Positions 9,270 through 19,035 of a stretch of 64,000 nt of DNA are shown here, one piece after another. Numbering within the stretch: position 1 is the first letter of the stretch; each line of letters starts with the position of its first letter. The position numbers were made by a program, and so were the translations under genes. Source of the DNA: Pseudanabaena sp. M53BS1SP1A06MG. Lineage in GTDB: Bacteria; Cyanobacteriota; Cyanobacteriia; Pseudanabaenales; Pseudanabaenaceae. Under the pieces are notes generated by a model that was not told the DNA's origin, did no database searches, and saw only the letters and a list, made by a program, of their open reading frames with translations. The stretch is from positions 56,716 through 120,715 of the forward strand of contig JADBWH010000013.1 of the NCBI GenBank assembly GCA_020404105.1, given 5' to 3'.

Positions 9270-12200
9270 TTAGCTTCGACTAGAAGCCATATTCTCAAAT
9301 TTAGTTAAGCGTGGTTCAAAGAGCAATTTAACAGTACCAACTGGACCATTACGATGTTTTGAAATAATGATCTCGGCAACTCCGCGATCAGGTGTATCGG
9401 GATTGTAATACTCATCACGATATAAGTTAATTACCAAGTCTGCGTCTTGTTCAATGCTGTTATGGACATAAAATCCATTTGCCACAAAGTTAGATAAGCT
9501 TGGCACAGTTAAGTCATATACCATTTCCTCTGCTAGTAAATTGATGGCTTCTACTTTATCCCAATAGATATCTTTGGTTACAAAATTTGCAATATCATCA
9601 CAAACTGTTTGTAATTCTTGGCAATGAATTTGAAGCGGTATCGCAATGCGATCACCTATTTGGATCTCATCAAGCCTTTCCCAGCCCTGAATGGTCAAGA
9701 ATTTATGATTGGCTGTTGCTTTGAGCGATCGCCCTAGCTGCGTTTTTAATTGATATACAGGTTTAGACCCATTACAAAAAGCATTACTCACGATTGCTCG
9801 TTCCATTTTGAAGGTTTGGGCATTGACTGCCCAGATTGCAAAATTAGATTTGCCAACTAGATCACGAATGGGGATTTCCGATCCTGTATCCGCCATTGTG
9901 ATTAAAGAATCACCACTTAGACATCCAGATTCTCTCAAGTCTGAAAGCATTGGACGTTTATTAGTTCTCGCTTCTACACCTCGGCTTAACTGGGATAGCG
10001 CAATTATAGGGACATTTAATTCACGGGCTAGTGCTTTTAGCGATCGCGTAATTTTGGAAATCTCCTGCACGCGATTATCAGAACCCGATCCTTCCATTAA
10101 CTGCAAATAATCAATCAGAATTAGCCCAAGTACACCTCCCTTCTCAGATTGCAAACGCCGAGCTTTAGAGCGCAATTCTGTAATTGGAGGATTAGGAGTA
10201 TCGTCTATAAATAGAGGAAGTTCGGAAAGTCCGCTAATTGCCATTGCTACGGTTCCCCATTCATTTTCGCTAATCTGCCCAGTGCGGAGACGATTACTAT
10301 CGATACCCATATCACTAGAGCGAACTTTGGACTGACTGGCTAGAAGTCGGTAAACCAATTGCTCCTTAGACATTTCTAAACTAAAGATCGCCACAGGTAA
10401 TCGATGGATTTCTGCCATTTTACGAGCTAGTTCCAAACCAAAAGCTGTGTTATGGACACAAATATCATTGGCAACAAAATTATGAGTTTCAGGAATTGTC
10501 AAGTCATAAACTTGCTTTTTGCCAACAAATTCAATCGCTGTAATTTTGTCCCAATAAATATCGTTTGTGGCAAGATTTTGTAATGATTGGCAATCAATGG
10601 CTGTAGCTAGTTTGAGTAATCTTTCTCTAGTAGGAGTGCGGCTACCCGCATGGATATTCGAGCTATTCATACCTGCAGCTTGTGTTAGATTTTTCCAAGA
10701 TTGATTATCTTTATCAGTTGTTAAATCATGCCCAAATTCAATAGGTATTAAATCCGTATTAGCTTGATATCGCATAGTATTTAAGACTGGTTTTACTTTT
10801 TGAAGAGTATCTTCTTTACCAAAAACACCAATTTCGTTAATGAGGATTTGCAATGATAAAGCATCAGTAATATCTAATTGCCAGAGGTGATGAATTTCTT
10901 GGTTGTATTTAACAGACTTGTATTTAAGTTTTGCAATAATGCCGAATCTTAATAATAAATGCTGGACTTGACGAGCTAGCTTTTTGCTGACAGTGGCATA
11001 GCCTAATTGGACTTGCCCAATACTTAAAATAGATATCCAGCCTTCAGTAGCTAATAATCGATTTAAGAATAAAGCAACTAAAGATTTTTCTAATCGAAAA
11101 ACAAAATCTGGAATTGTTTTTTGATGGACATTTTTACCCCAAATTCCTAAGTCCCTTAACCAAGTAATTAGGGGATCACATGCACCTCTTTTTATTGCTG
11201 TAATATGAAGTGCTGATATGCGATCGCCGTAATTGTCAATCGTTACCTTTAAACTAGGAGAAAATTGTTCTACGGCTCTAATAAAATCATCTTGAATTTT
11301 GGGGTTTGTACTCGTAAATCGGGGACTAGTTTCAGTTAAACTACCATCGCCTAATAGATAGGCTAAAAGTTTTATTTCACAGGCAGGGCATACTTCTTTT
11401 CCAAAAACTGCAATCTTCCGTGGGAGCGCAATTTTATCACCCACACATAATTTCCCTAGTTGCTGCCAACCTGTAATCGTGAGAAATGGATGGGTTAAAG
11501 TAGTTTCAATTTGTCGTCCTAACGCCGTAGTAACGCTAAATACAGGCTTGATGCCATCATCGATAAATGCTGATGGTTCCGTCCAATCAAATCGCCAACT
11601 CTCTCTCAAGGTTAAAAGATTGGGTTTAGTTTGATTTTGTTGATATTGCTGATAAATGGTTTCAATACTTCTGATGCTGCCATCGGCTAATACCAGTTCA
11701 CTATCAAAAGCCAAGCATTTACCCATTGAGGGACGACCTGCGAGGATAATCAGATCTGATCGCTGTAGACCATTGGTCATCGCATCAAAATCGTAAAATC
11801 CAGTAATTAAACCTGTAGCAGCCGAATTGCCTGTACCAAGGGAATTAAAACGATTTTCTAGTTCATAAAAAGTCTTGGTGAGAATGTCCGCAGCAGGAAC
11901 TAGCCCTTGCTGAGCGCGGGATTGGGTGACAGCAAAAATTTTCTGCTCAGATTGATCAAGGAGTTGCGCTAGTTCCAGTTCATTGTTGTAACTAATCTCA
12001 ACCACACCTCTTGCCGCCTCTGCCAATTTCCGACGGGCATACTTATCTGCAACCAGTTGAGCATAAAAGTCAATATTGACCGCGCTAACAGTACGATCGC
12101 AAAGTTGAGCGATTTTTGATTGTCCACCAATTTTTTCTAGTAGATCGCGATCACTGAGCCATGTGGTCAAACTCATCATGTCAGTTGGATTCGACTGATT

Positions 12201-12386
12201 GTGCAGCATCAAGCATGCCCGAAAAATTTCCTGATGGGCAGCCACATAAAACATCTCAGGTCGTAAAGTATCTAACACTCGCGAAACTGCTTCTGGATCG
12301 ATCAAGATTCCACCTAAGACCGCCTCCTCAGCTTCAATATTCTGGGGCGGTAAGCGATCACTGATGGATTCAAATTCTTTGCTCAT
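9270..12386 (-). CDS. dnaB: Replicative DNA helicase DnaB containing two inteins
   Basis: This is the hexameric replication-fork helicase. The 1038-residue precursor consists of an ordinary DnaB of 460 residues split by two inteins. Extein 1 (1-223) carries the N-terminal collar domain and ends inside Walker A at GRPSMGK. Extein 2 (647-821) holds Walker B (LILIDYLQLM) and ends DLRESG. Extein 3 (977-1038) begins SIEQDADL. Both junctions have standard splicing residues: Cys1, a terminal His-Asn, and Thr or Ser at +1. The first intein separates the P-loop lysine from its threonine, so the unspliced protein should be inactive. The start ATG at 12384-12386 fits the family N-terminus (DRLPPQNIEAEEAVLGG). 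It is divergent from the gene at 12562. Confidence 0.96.
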   Translation of the reverse strand: MSKEFESISDRLPPQNIEAEEAVLGGILIDPEAVSRVLDTLRPEMFYVAAHQEIFRACLMLHNQSNPTDMMSLTTWLSDRDLLEKIGGQSKIAQLCDRTVSAVNIDFYAQLVADKYARRKLAEAARGVVEISYNNELELAQLLDQSEQKIFAVTQSRAQQGLVPAADILTKTFYELENRFNSLGTGNSAATGLITGFYDFDAMTNGLQRSDLIILAGRPSMGKCLAFDSELVLADGSIRSIETIYQQYQQNQTKPNLLTLRESWRFDWTEPSAFIDDGIKPVFSVTTALGRQIETTLTHPFLTITGWQQLGKLCVGDKIALPRKIAVFGKEVCPACEIKLLAYLLGDGSLTETSPRFTSTNPKIQDDFIRAVEQFSPSLKVTIDNYGDRISALHITAIKRGACDPLITWLRDLGIWGKNVHQKTIPDFVFRLEKSLVALFLNRLLATEGWISILSIGQVQLGYATVSKKLARQVQHLLLRFGIIAKLKYKSVKYNQEIHHLWQLDITDALSLQILINEIGVFGKEDTLQKVKPVLNTMRYQANTDLIPIEFGHDLTTDKDNQSWKNLTQAAGMNSSNIHAGSRTPTRERLLKLATAIDCQSLQNLATNDIYWDKITAIEFVGKKQVYDLTIPETHNFVANDICVHNTAFGLELARKMAEIHRLPVAIFSLEMSKEQLVYRLLASQSKVRSSDMGIDSNRLRTGQISENEWGTVAMAISGLSELPLFIDDTPNPPITELRSKARRLQSEKGGVLGLILIDYLQLMEGSGSDNRVQEISKITRSLKALARELNVPIIALSQLSRGVEARTNKRPMLSDLRESGCLSGDSLITMADTGSEIPIRDLVGKSNFAIWAVNAQTFKMERAIVSNAFCNGSKPVYQLKTQLGRSLKATANHKFLTIQGWERLDEIQIGDRIAIPLQIHCQELQTVCDDIANFVTKDIYWDKVEAINLLAEEMVYDLTVPSLSNFVANGFYVHNSIEQDADLVINLYRDEYYNPDTPDRGVAEIIISKHRNGPVGTVKLLFEPRLTKFENMASSRS
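9459..9923 (-). other. DnaB intein 2, 155-residue mini-intein
   Basis: This covers precursor residues 822-976. It begins CLSGDSLITMADTGSEIPI, has ATANHKFLTIQGW as block B and ends MVYDLTVPSLSNFVANGFYV followed by His-Asn. No endonuclease domain is present. The site (DLRESG before, SIEQDAD after) is that of the well-known Synechocystis DnaB intein. Its C-terminal part resembles that of intein 1 in the same gene. Confidence 0.93.
10449..11717 (-). other. DnaB intein 1, 423 residues with LAGLIDADG homing endonuclease, at the P-loop site
   Basis: This covers precursor residues 224-646. Block A begins CLAFDSELVLADGSIRSIE; block B has TTLTHPFLTI with the conserved Thr-x-x-His; blocks F/G read VYDLTIPETHNFVANDICVH ending in Asn646. 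Two LAGLIDADG-type helices are visible, LLAYLLGDGSL (about 340-350) and LVALFLNRLLATEGW (about 436-450). The endonuclease could therefore be functional. The Thr at +1 is also the P-loop threonine of the helicase. Confidence 0.93.
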
Positions 12387-12561
12387 ACTAACTTTAGGCT
12401 AGGGAAACCAGAAATTTTAGAGTCTGGGTTCGAGTGCATCCATAATTCTATAAGCTATAGCCACATAAAACCTTTAAAGTAATTTTTGTCAGCACTGCGA
12501 AACGCGGCTTTCAAAAATTTTTCCGGGTTTCTAGATATTAGATAGTCATGAGTAGCTTTAT

Positions 12562-14028
12562 ATGGGATTTGAGGAAGTCTTTGTTTTTGTTGTAGTAGGT
12601 TGTGTTGCGAGCTATTATCAGCAATTGCGAGGGCAATCTTTTAGACAAATAATATCTTTGTGGATATGGGCAATTGCTTTGCCATGTCTAGCAATTGTAT
12701 GGATCACATTTACACAAACATCCTTGTCTGTGACTTTGGCAATAACTGGATACTTGCTGGGAGTATGGGTTTATCACTACTGGCAACCCATTAATGCTTC
12801 TGAAATATCAAGCCTCACCCCAAGTGAAGAAAAACAACTCAAAGAATGTTTCTTGCCAACGATCTATCACCTCAAAGATTTAGAATATCGCCCTAACGAG
12901 ATTTACTGTCGCGGCAGTCTGCGATCGCAAAATTACAAATATGCCTATGAGATCATTAGCCAAAATATCCACAAAATATTTGGTGATCGATTTCTTTGCT
13001 ATTTACAGGAAAGTCCTATTGAAAATCTCGGTAGAGGTTTTGGGACAGTACTAAACGAGCAGCAATCTGCTAACTATTGCTTTTATCTAATTCCGCCTCA
13101 AAACATTGCTCAATTTGATCAATCAAGACTTGGTAAGCAATTGCATCGCTTCAATTGGAACGTGAGCATAATGAGCATTCTCTTGACAGCCTGTACAGTC
13201 CTATTAGTTGGAGCAAACATCCATCCTCTTAAAGATTTAAACTTTAACAATTTCCAAGCAGGACTCCCATACTTAATCGGTATCGCTAGCATATTGATCA
13301 CAAGGACGATCGCCCAATATGTGATCGCCTCCAAATATAAGCTGAGAATTGATCCCCCGATTCTATTACCATGCTTAGGTGGATTTGGGATGCTAGGACA
13401 TCTCAATCCTCAAATATCCCTGCATTCATACAATCAACGCCGCATTCTATTTGATATAGCTGTAATCCCAAATGTCGCTGGTTTAGCTATGTCTGTGATC
13501 CTATTCGTTTTGGGCAATTGGCTGTTAGTCCCTATAGAGAGTGCCATTGCTACACTGCCAACCTCTTTACTGATGCCAAATCTCCATGAATTCGACGTTA
13601 AAAATTCAATTTTTGTAACTTTATTACATCCTGTTTTGGCTGTCGGTAGATCGGTTGCTACTTCCTCATCCGAAGCGATCTCCCCCCTATCACCTTTGAC
13701 TTTGTCAGGTTGGACAGGTATAGCTATGACAGCCTTACAATTACTCCCCTTTCAATTTCTTGATGGTAGTAATTTAGCGATCGCGATGTTTGGTTATCGT
13801 CAGACTATACAGATAGCTCGTATAGTCCGAATTATCCTGCTAGCGATCGCCCTGCTTGCTCAGCCTTGGTTGAGAATTTACAGCTTGTTATTATTTCTAT
13901 TGCCTATGCCACAACCATTAGTGGTTAATGAAAGTATAGAAATTGACAAAACTCGTGATTTCATCGGTATTGGGCTAATGGCGATCACCTTAATAATTAT
14001 CTTGCCAATGACTAAGCCTTTGTTATAG
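12562..14028 (+). CDS. Site-2-protease-like (M50) membrane protein lacking the HExxH motif
   Basis: The 488-residue polytopic protein has the architecture of cyanobacterial/plastid EGY-type site-2 proteases: two N-terminal helices, a soluble region (about 85-195), then a membrane core. ILFDIAVIPNVAGLAMSVIL (about 295-314) corresponds to the conserved post-active-site segment. LLPFQFLDG (394-402) is the second metal-binding motif with its Asp. The first motif, normally HExxH, reads RTIAQ at 248-252, so both histidines and the glutamate are gone. It is probably a non-proteolytic relative, with a scaffold or regulatory role inferred only. It is divergent from dnaB. Confidence 0.6.
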   Translation: MGFEEVFVFVVVGCVASYYQQLRGQSFRQIISLWIWAIALPCLAIVWITFTQTSLSVTLAITGYLLGVWVYHYWQPINASEISSLTPSEEKQLKECFLPTIYHLKDLEYRPNEIYCRGSLRSQNYKYAYEIISQNIHKIFGDRFLCYLQESPIENLGRGFGTVLNEQQSANYCFYLIPPQNIAQFDQSRLGKQLHRFNWNVSIMSILLTACTVLLVGANIHPLKDLNFNNFQAGLPYLIGIASILITRTIAQYVIASKYKLRIDPPILLPCLGGFGMLGHLNPQISLHSYNQRRILFDIAVIPNVAGLAMSVILFVLGNWLLVPIESAIATLPTSLLMPNLHEFDVKNSIFVTLLHPVLAVGRSVATSSSEAISPLSPLTLSGWTGIAMTALQLLPFQFLDGSNLAIAMFGYRQTIQIARIVRIILLAIALLAQPWLRIYSLLLFLLPMPQPLVVNESIEIDKTRDFIGIGLMAITLIIILPMTKPLL

Positions 14029-14171
14029 AAATTGCTATGGCAATAGAGTAATTAATTAGATTTCACTAAATTTCAAGGACTAAATGTAATTTTGGGATTA
14101 TTATTAACTTTGGCATTAGGTAGCCACGCTTTGTTGCTACTGGTAACATCAGTTAAGTCAACAGTAGACAC

Positions 14172-14828
14172 ATGTTCATCCTGAAGCGCCATGACGTTGA
14201 AATCATCAACGTCCCAAACCCACAAAATAAAGATCAACAAATACCGATTTTGCAGTATCAGGGGCAGACATTTCGGTTACTCAACATGTTTGGTGATAAT
14301 CGAGATGAAGCTTTAGCGCTTTGGCGGGATTTGACTGATAACAAAGGCAAAGCTTGTGTGTTATTAGAAGAGCCTCAACGTTTTAGTGTTTGGGGGCGGG
14401 TTAAACTAGACCATCTCCATATGGCATCTACAGATAATTATGCTACGAGCAATTATTTAGTCCAAGGTTGTCTACTCATATTACAAGTTGTATACCTTGA
14501 AATTGAAGATGTCCTTGGCGCTAGACAAGCAGTCTCATTTAAGCAAGACTTACTCAAGTTCATGCAACAGGGTAAGTTTGCCCAGAGTGAATCCATTGAG
14601 GCTCTGGAAAACGTTTTATCAATTAACCCCCTACATAGTGTGCAAATACCTAACTGGGATGAAAGCAGATTGCAATTGCTTTTAGGCGAGCTGCACCAAC
14701 TCGCCTCCTCCTACTTGAACAATGATAGCTTTGTCAATACTGCGATCGATGCTCTAAATGATTTACCTGAATCAGCTTCAGTGATTGCTTGGTTGCAAAA
14801 AACTCCTAAAGGTAAGCTTTGGCAGTAA
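14172..14828 (+). CDS. Conserved cyanobacterial protein, Npun_F0813-like family
   Basis: The 218-residue soluble protein has no signal peptide or membrane segment. The N-terminal part (MFILKRHDVEI, then ILQYQGQTFRLLNMF and LTDNKGKACVLLEEPQRFSV) resembles a widespread cyanobacterial family of unknown function that I recall under the name Npun_F0813. The recall was not checked. The C-terminal half is helical. It lies in a same-strand run with the preceding and following membrane-protein genes, 143 bases after the first. No function is proposed. Confidence 0.55.
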   Translation: MFILKRHDVEIINVPNPQNKDQQIPILQYQGQTFRLLNMFGDNRDEALALWRDLTDNKGKACVLLEEPQRFSVWGRVKLDHLHMASTDNYATSNYLVQGCLLILQVVYLEIEDVLGARQAVSFKQDLLKFMQQGKFAQSESIEALENVLSINPLHSVQIPNWDESRLQLLLGELHQLASSYLNNDSFVNTAIDALNDLPESASVIAWLQKTPKGKLWQ

Positions 14829-14957
14829 TTATTAATAATTAATAAACAATTGTCTAATTTTTAGGTTTACTTTGAGAAGTTATCGCTTCTATCGTATTTT
14901 TTATCTTTAATTCTTTAACACTGCATTTCTTATGGTTGTAGCCAAGGTTCAAGATAC

Positions 14958-15893
14958 ATGAGTAGAGCCAAATCTCCTTCCCCAACAGGGATACCCACAC
15001 AATCTATTATTTGGGCAGCGATCGGATGGGCAACCTTAGCCTTAATTTTTTATCTGTTTCTCAGCGCACCTACCGATGGACCGCACATCATTAAGCCCGA
15101 AGAATGTAACAAAACAGTTATAGAATTAACCGTAAGACCAAATTGGTATCGATTTGGAACATATGTCTTTCAAACGGTAGCGATCGCTTTTTCGGCAATA
15201 TTATGTCTGCGTAATTGGCGTAGCCCAAAAATTATTAGCGGTCGTAACGTTTGGCTAGGACTAGGACTAGGTATCCTGTCGTGGGGTATTGGGAACTTAA
15301 TTTTTGGATACTTAGATTTTCAATATCAAAGCGGACTAATAGCAGGTGGAGCTAAGGGTGCTACCAATCTTGTTAAAACATTTCCCTCGATCGCCGATAT
15401 TTTCTTTACTGCAACATATGTATTTTTATCGTGGGGCATGGCAATGTCTGTGATTGGGCGCAGGCTCAATCTATATCCCAAACAGTGGGGAATTGTTGGA
15501 GCTGTTGGCATTGCTGGGATCGGACTTACAGCTTATGTGACCTTTGGTGCAGTTGATAGCTTCACCCTAGACACAGGTAAAATTCTGAATATTGTTTATG
15601 CCTTAGGAGATATTTGGTTATTGATTGTAGCAACGATTCTCCTACTTGCTTTTTGGGGTGGTAAAGCAGCTCAGTCTTGGCGTTTACTTGGTAGTGCGGG
15701 GATTTCCATGTTCTTTAGTGATTTGTGGTTCAACTACAGCAGTAACATCAGTGATATTTGCAAGGCTAAGCCTTATCAAAGTGGCGAACCTGCGGAATTC
15801 TTCTGGATTCTAGCTTTTATCCTCTGGGGAATGGCAGCAGCTTTAGAATTTGATTTATCTTTACGCCCAACGACTCGTAGTCGCCGCAGCTAA
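14958..15893 (+). CDS. Unknown polytopic membrane protein
   Basis: The 311-residue protein has about eight hydrophobic segments (for example IIWAAIGWATLALIFYLFL near the N-terminus and WGIVGAVGIAGIGLTAYVTF near the middle). A short extracytoplasmic stretch containing ECNKTVIELTV follows the first helix. I do not recognise the family. The C-terminus ends in arginine/serine residues in the cytoplasm. A strong bidirectional terminator lies just downstream. Function is unknown. Confidence 0.6.
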   Translation: MSRAKSPSPTGIPTQSIIWAAIGWATLALIFYLFLSAPTDGPHIIKPEECNKTVIELTVRPNWYRFGTYVFQTVAIAFSAILCLRNWRSPKIISGRNVWLGLGLGILSWGIGNLIFGYLDFQYQSGLIAGGAKGATNLVKTFPSIADIFFTATYVFLSWGMAMSVIGRRLNLYPKQWGIVGAVGIAGIGLTAYVTFGAVDSFTLDTGKILNIVYALGDIWLLIVATILLLAFWGGKAAQSWRLLGSAGISMFFSDLWFNYSSNISDICKAKPYQSGEPAEFFWILAFILWGMAAALEFDLSLRPTTRSRRS

Positions 15894-15903
15894 ACCTAAA
15901 ATC

Positions 15904-15940
15904 AAAAAAAAACAGGGTCGCTAGCGACCCTGTTTTTTTT
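15904..15940. terminator. Bidirectional terminator
   Basis: A-tract, stem ACAGGGTCG with loop CTAG and complement CGACCCTGT, then a T-tract. It serves the membrane-protein gene ending at 15893 and the convergent sugar transferase ending at 15943. Confidence 0.9.
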
Positions 15941-15942
15941 GA

Positions 15943-16647
15943 TTAATATGCACCATTTCCTTTCGGGAAAATCACAACCAAAATCGTTTTAAAAATCAAC
16001 TTGACATCTAGCCAAAAACTCATCAGGCGGACATAGCTAGCATCAATCTGCACTCTTCTAGAGTAAGGAATATCATTGCGTCCTGAAACTTGCCATAGTC
16101 CTGCAATCCCAGGACGAACACTGAGGACTTTCTCGATCACTGAACCATATTTAATTAATTCTGCTTTTACCAATGGTCTAGGACCAACGACACTCATATC
16201 ACCCATAAGTACATTCCAAAATTGGGGCAACTCATCTAAACTAGTTGTTCTCAAAAATTTGCCAATCTTGGTAATGCGCGGATCATGCTTGAGCTTAAAG
16301 GATGCCTCATACTCAGCGCGACTAATTGGACAGGAATTCAAGTAATTTTCTAGAACTTGGTCAGCGCCATTAATCATGGTTCTAAATTTAATGCACTTAA
16401 ACTCTTGACCATGCAAACCAACACGAGGATGAATATACAACACAGAGCCACGAGAACTCATGAAAACTAGGATTGCAATCACTAGATAAAGTGGCGAAAA
16501 TACAGTTAGAACAATTGATGCAAATACAATATCAAAGATTCTTTTTCCCCAAATTGCATAATGATCTGTACGATTTGTAACTGATTTCGCAACTAATTTC
16601 TTTGTACGGAGGCTCGCTTGACTATTTTCTTTGCTTTTAGTAATCAT
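15943..16647 (-). CDS. Polyprenyl-phosphate sugar-1-phosphate transferase (initiating glycosyltransferase)
   Basis: The 234-residue membrane enzyme of the bacterial sugar transferase family (WcaJ/WbaP type) moves a hexose-1-phosphate to undecaprenyl phosphate to start a surface polysaccharide. One N-terminal membrane helix (KRIFDIVFASIVLTVFSPLY) precedes the catalytic domain. That domain has KFRTM, the DPRITKIGKFLRTTSLDELP block, GDMSVVGPRP and RPGIAGLWQVSGR. The ATG at 16645-16647 is chosen over the upstream GTG at 16668, which would add seven atypical residues. It is divergent from holA and may feed the glycan island further right. Confidence 0.88.
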   Translation of the reverse strand: MITKSKENSQASLRTKKLVAKSVTNRTDHYAIWGKRIFDIVFASIVLTVFSPLYLVIAILVFMSSRGSVLYIHPRVGLHGQEFKCIKFRTMINGADQVLENYLNSCPISRAEYEASFKLKHDPRITKIGKFLRTTSLDELPQFWNVLMGDMSVVGPRPLVKAELIKYGSVIEKVLSVRPGIAGLWQVSGRNDIPYSRRVQIDASYVRLMSFWLDVKLIFKTILVVIFPKGNGAY

Positions 16648-16688
16648 CAAATCTCTACACCACACCACATAGTTGAACTAATCATACA

Positions 16689-17672
16689 ATGCCTGTCTAC
16701 TTTTATTGGGGCGACGACGACTACCAAATTTCTCAAGCAGTCAAAAAGTTGATTGATACCCATGTCGATCCGATGTGGCGTGATTTTAACTATATAAAAA
16801 TCCATGCTACTACCGATCTTGAGGTGATGGATGGGCTTAACCAAGCTGTAACTTCACCCTTTGGGATGGGGCATAGATTGACTTGGCTAGCGGATACAGC
16901 GATCACCCAAAGATGTTCGGAATCATTGCTAGCAGAGCTAGAGAGAACTATCAATCATTTACCTGAAGACTCATGTATCTTATTTACCGCATCCAACAAA
17001 CCTGACGGGAGAGCCAAATCTACCAAATTATTGCAGAAGCATGCCCAAATCTTAGAGTTTTCTTTAATACCGCCTTGGAAAACTGACGCGATCTCCCAAT
17101 TAGTTAAACAGGCGGCAACAGAAATTGACCTAAAATTGTCTTCAGATGCCGTTGATTTACTAGTTGATGCGATTGGTAATGATACCCGTCGCTTGACAAT
17201 GGAAATGCAAAAGTTGCACTTGTCACATTATGGTCAAAACAAACCTTTGACTGCCAAAGAAGTTGCTTCACTAGTCCAAGCATCGGCTCATAATAGTCTC
17301 CAATTAGCTAGCGCTATTCGGATATCTAATGTGAGCCAGGCACTTACTTTAGTCGCCGAATTACTGAGAAACAATGAAGTGGGTTTACGAATTTGTGCAA
17401 CCTTGGTGGGACAGTTTCGCACATGGCTTTGGATTAAGCTCATGCAGGAATCTGGAGAGCGCGATGACAAGGTGATCGCGGAGGCTGCCGAGATTAGTAA
17501 TCCCAAACGAGTTTATTTTCTCAAGCAAGAGGTGCAGGGGGTAAATAGCCAAAAATTGATACGATCACTAAGTATTTTGTTACGACTAGAAGCCGATCTC
17601 AAACATGGCAAGGATGAAACCGCCACTCTGCAAACTGCGATCATCGAGTTATGTCAAGCAATGGCTAAGTAG
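16689..17672 (+). CDS. holA: DNA polymerase III subunit delta
   Basis: The delta subunit of the clamp loader opens the sliding clamp. The 327-residue length is normal. The N-terminus MPVYFYWGDDDYQISQAV is the usual HolA start (Y-x-GxDxxxI). Further matches are LPEDSCILFTASNKPDGRAK for the AAA+-like domain and the C-terminal collar region with ALTLVAELLRNNEVGLRICA. A stem-loop follows at 17671-17701. It starts close to the divergent sugar transferase, so the two promoters overlap. Confidence 0.9.
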   Translation: MPVYFYWGDDDYQISQAVKKLIDTHVDPMWRDFNYIKIHATTDLEVMDGLNQAVTSPFGMGHRLTWLADTAITQRCSESLLAELERTINHLPEDSCILFTASNKPDGRAKSTKLLQKHAQILEFSLIPPWKTDAISQLVKQAATEIDLKLSSDAVDLLVDAIGNDTRRLTMEMQKLHLSHYGQNKPLTAKEVASLVQASAHNSLQLASAIRISNVSQALTLVAELLRNNEVGLRICATLVGQFRTWLWIKLMQESGERDDKVIAEAAEISNPKRVYFLKQEVQGVNSQKLIRSLSILLRLEADLKHGKDETATLQTAIIELCQAMAK

Positions 17673-17701
17673 CAAAAGCATCACTTCGTGATGCTTTTGC
17701 T
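17671..17701 (+). terminator. Stem-loop terminator after holA
   Basis: A perfect 14-bp stem AGCAAAAGCATCAC with loop TTC overlaps the holA stop codon. The T-run is weak. Confidence 0.6.
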
Positions 17702-17764
17702 GTTGTTTATGATGGGAAAACATGATCGCTGCTACGATGAGAACTAGATCTTTTACCTAGAAAT

Positions 17765-18895
17765 ATGTCCGAAAATTTTGCAACAGTTACAGTTGCACTT
17801 AGTAACGATAATCAACCAAATCGCAGTTATGACATTGCGATCGCTGCCCATAGCCTCAAAAATTTGGGTACGAAATTAGGAGAAGTTGGCTTAGGCAAAA
17901 AAAGCAAAAAGATGCTAATCGTCTCCAACCCTGTCATTTATAAGCATTATGGCGAGACTGTACATAACTCTTTAACTAATGCAGGTTTTGATGTTGCTCA
18001 TCTGATTCTTCCCGCAGGTGAACGCTTTAAAACTGCCAACTCGCTCCAGAAAATCTATGATGCCGCCCTTAAGCATCGCCTCGAACGTTCATCGGCGATT
18101 GTTGCCCTCGGTGGTGGTGTTATTGGCGATATGTCAGGTTATGCGGCGGCAACTTGGCTACGTGGGATTGATCTAGTGCAAGTACCGACTACACTTTTGG
18201 CAATGGTGGATTCGGCGATCGGCGGCAAGACGGGGATCAATCATCCACAGGGCAAAAACCTGATTGGTGCTTTCTACCAACCTCGCTTAGTTTGGATTGA
18301 TCCTAAGGTTTTAAAAACACTACCAGCCCGTGAGTTTCGCTCAGCAATGGCGGAGGTAATTAAGTACGGAGTCATCTGGGATCGGGAATTATTTGATTTA
18401 TTAACGCAATGCGATCGCCTCGATCAGTTGCGCTACATTTCCGACGAACTTTTGCAAACCATCCTCTACCGTTGTGCCAAAGCCAAGGCTGAAGTGGTAT
18501 CCAAGGATGAGAAAGAAGGAAATCTTCGCGCCATTCTCAACTATGGTCACACCGTTGGTCATGCGATCGAGTCAGTTACCAATTATCGTCTATACAATCA
18601 TGGTGAAGCTGTTGGTTTAGGAATGCTGATCGCTGGGGCGATCGCTGTTGATCTTGGTCTCTGGTCTGCGGAAGATCAAGCCCAACAAGTTGCCCTCATT
18701 ACTAAAACTCGTTTACCGCAGACCCTACCTGCGGATATTGATCAAGACGCGATCATTGAGTCTCTTTCTACTGATAAAAAGGTTGAAGCTGGTAAAGTGC
18801 GGTTCATTTTACCCACAGCGATCGGACATGTCACACTCAGCGATCAAGTGACAAGTGATCTGGTTAAACAAAATTTACGTCAAATTTTGACATAA
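17765..18895 (+). CDS. aroB: 3-dehydroquinate synthase
   Basis: AroB converts DAHP to 3-dehydroquinate in the shikimate pathway, with NAD and a divalent metal. The protein has 376 residues. The NAD-binding motif [14 protein letters not shown] is near residues 118-131. [20 protein letters not shown] follows it. The metal-binding histidines sit in [12 protein letters not shown] and in [11 protein letters not shown]. It is single, with its own upstream region after the holA stem-loop. Confidence 0.96.
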   Translation: MSENFATVTVALSNDNQPNRSYDIAIAAHSLKNLGTKLGEVGLGKKSKKMLIVSNPVIYKHYGETVHNSLTNAGFDVAHLILPAGERFKTANSLQKIYDAALKHRLERSSAIVALGGGVIGDMSGYAAATWLRGIDLVQVPTTLLAMVDSAIGGKTGINHPQGKNLIGAFYQPRLVWIDPKVLKTLPAREFRSAMAEVIKYGVIWDRELFDLLTQCDRLDQLRYISDELLQTILYRCAKAKAEVVSKDEKEGNLRAILNYGHTVGHAIESVTNYRLYNHGEAVGLGMLIAGAIAVDLGLWSAEDQAQQVALITKTRLPQTLPADIDQDAIIESLSTDKKVEAGKVRFILPTAIGHVTLSDQVTSDLVKQNLRQILT

Positions 18896-18899
18896 TCAC

Positions 18900-18928
18900 T
18901 TGACACATCCATGGCTAGTTCGTACTAT
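18900..18928 (+). promoter_or_regulatory. Probable sigma-70-type promoter for infC
   Basis: A perfect TTGACA at 18900-18905 is followed after 17 bases by TACTAT at 18923-18928. The infC start is 108 bases downstream. It begins just after the aroB stop codon. Confidence 0.5.
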
Positions 18929-19035
18929 ACTTAAACGTTTATGTCAAGCAAAAAGATTGCTAAGCTTAGGCATACGTTTGTAAACCTTTAGTAATTTAAC
19001 CCCATACCCCAAAGAGTCTAGACAACAGAGATTTC

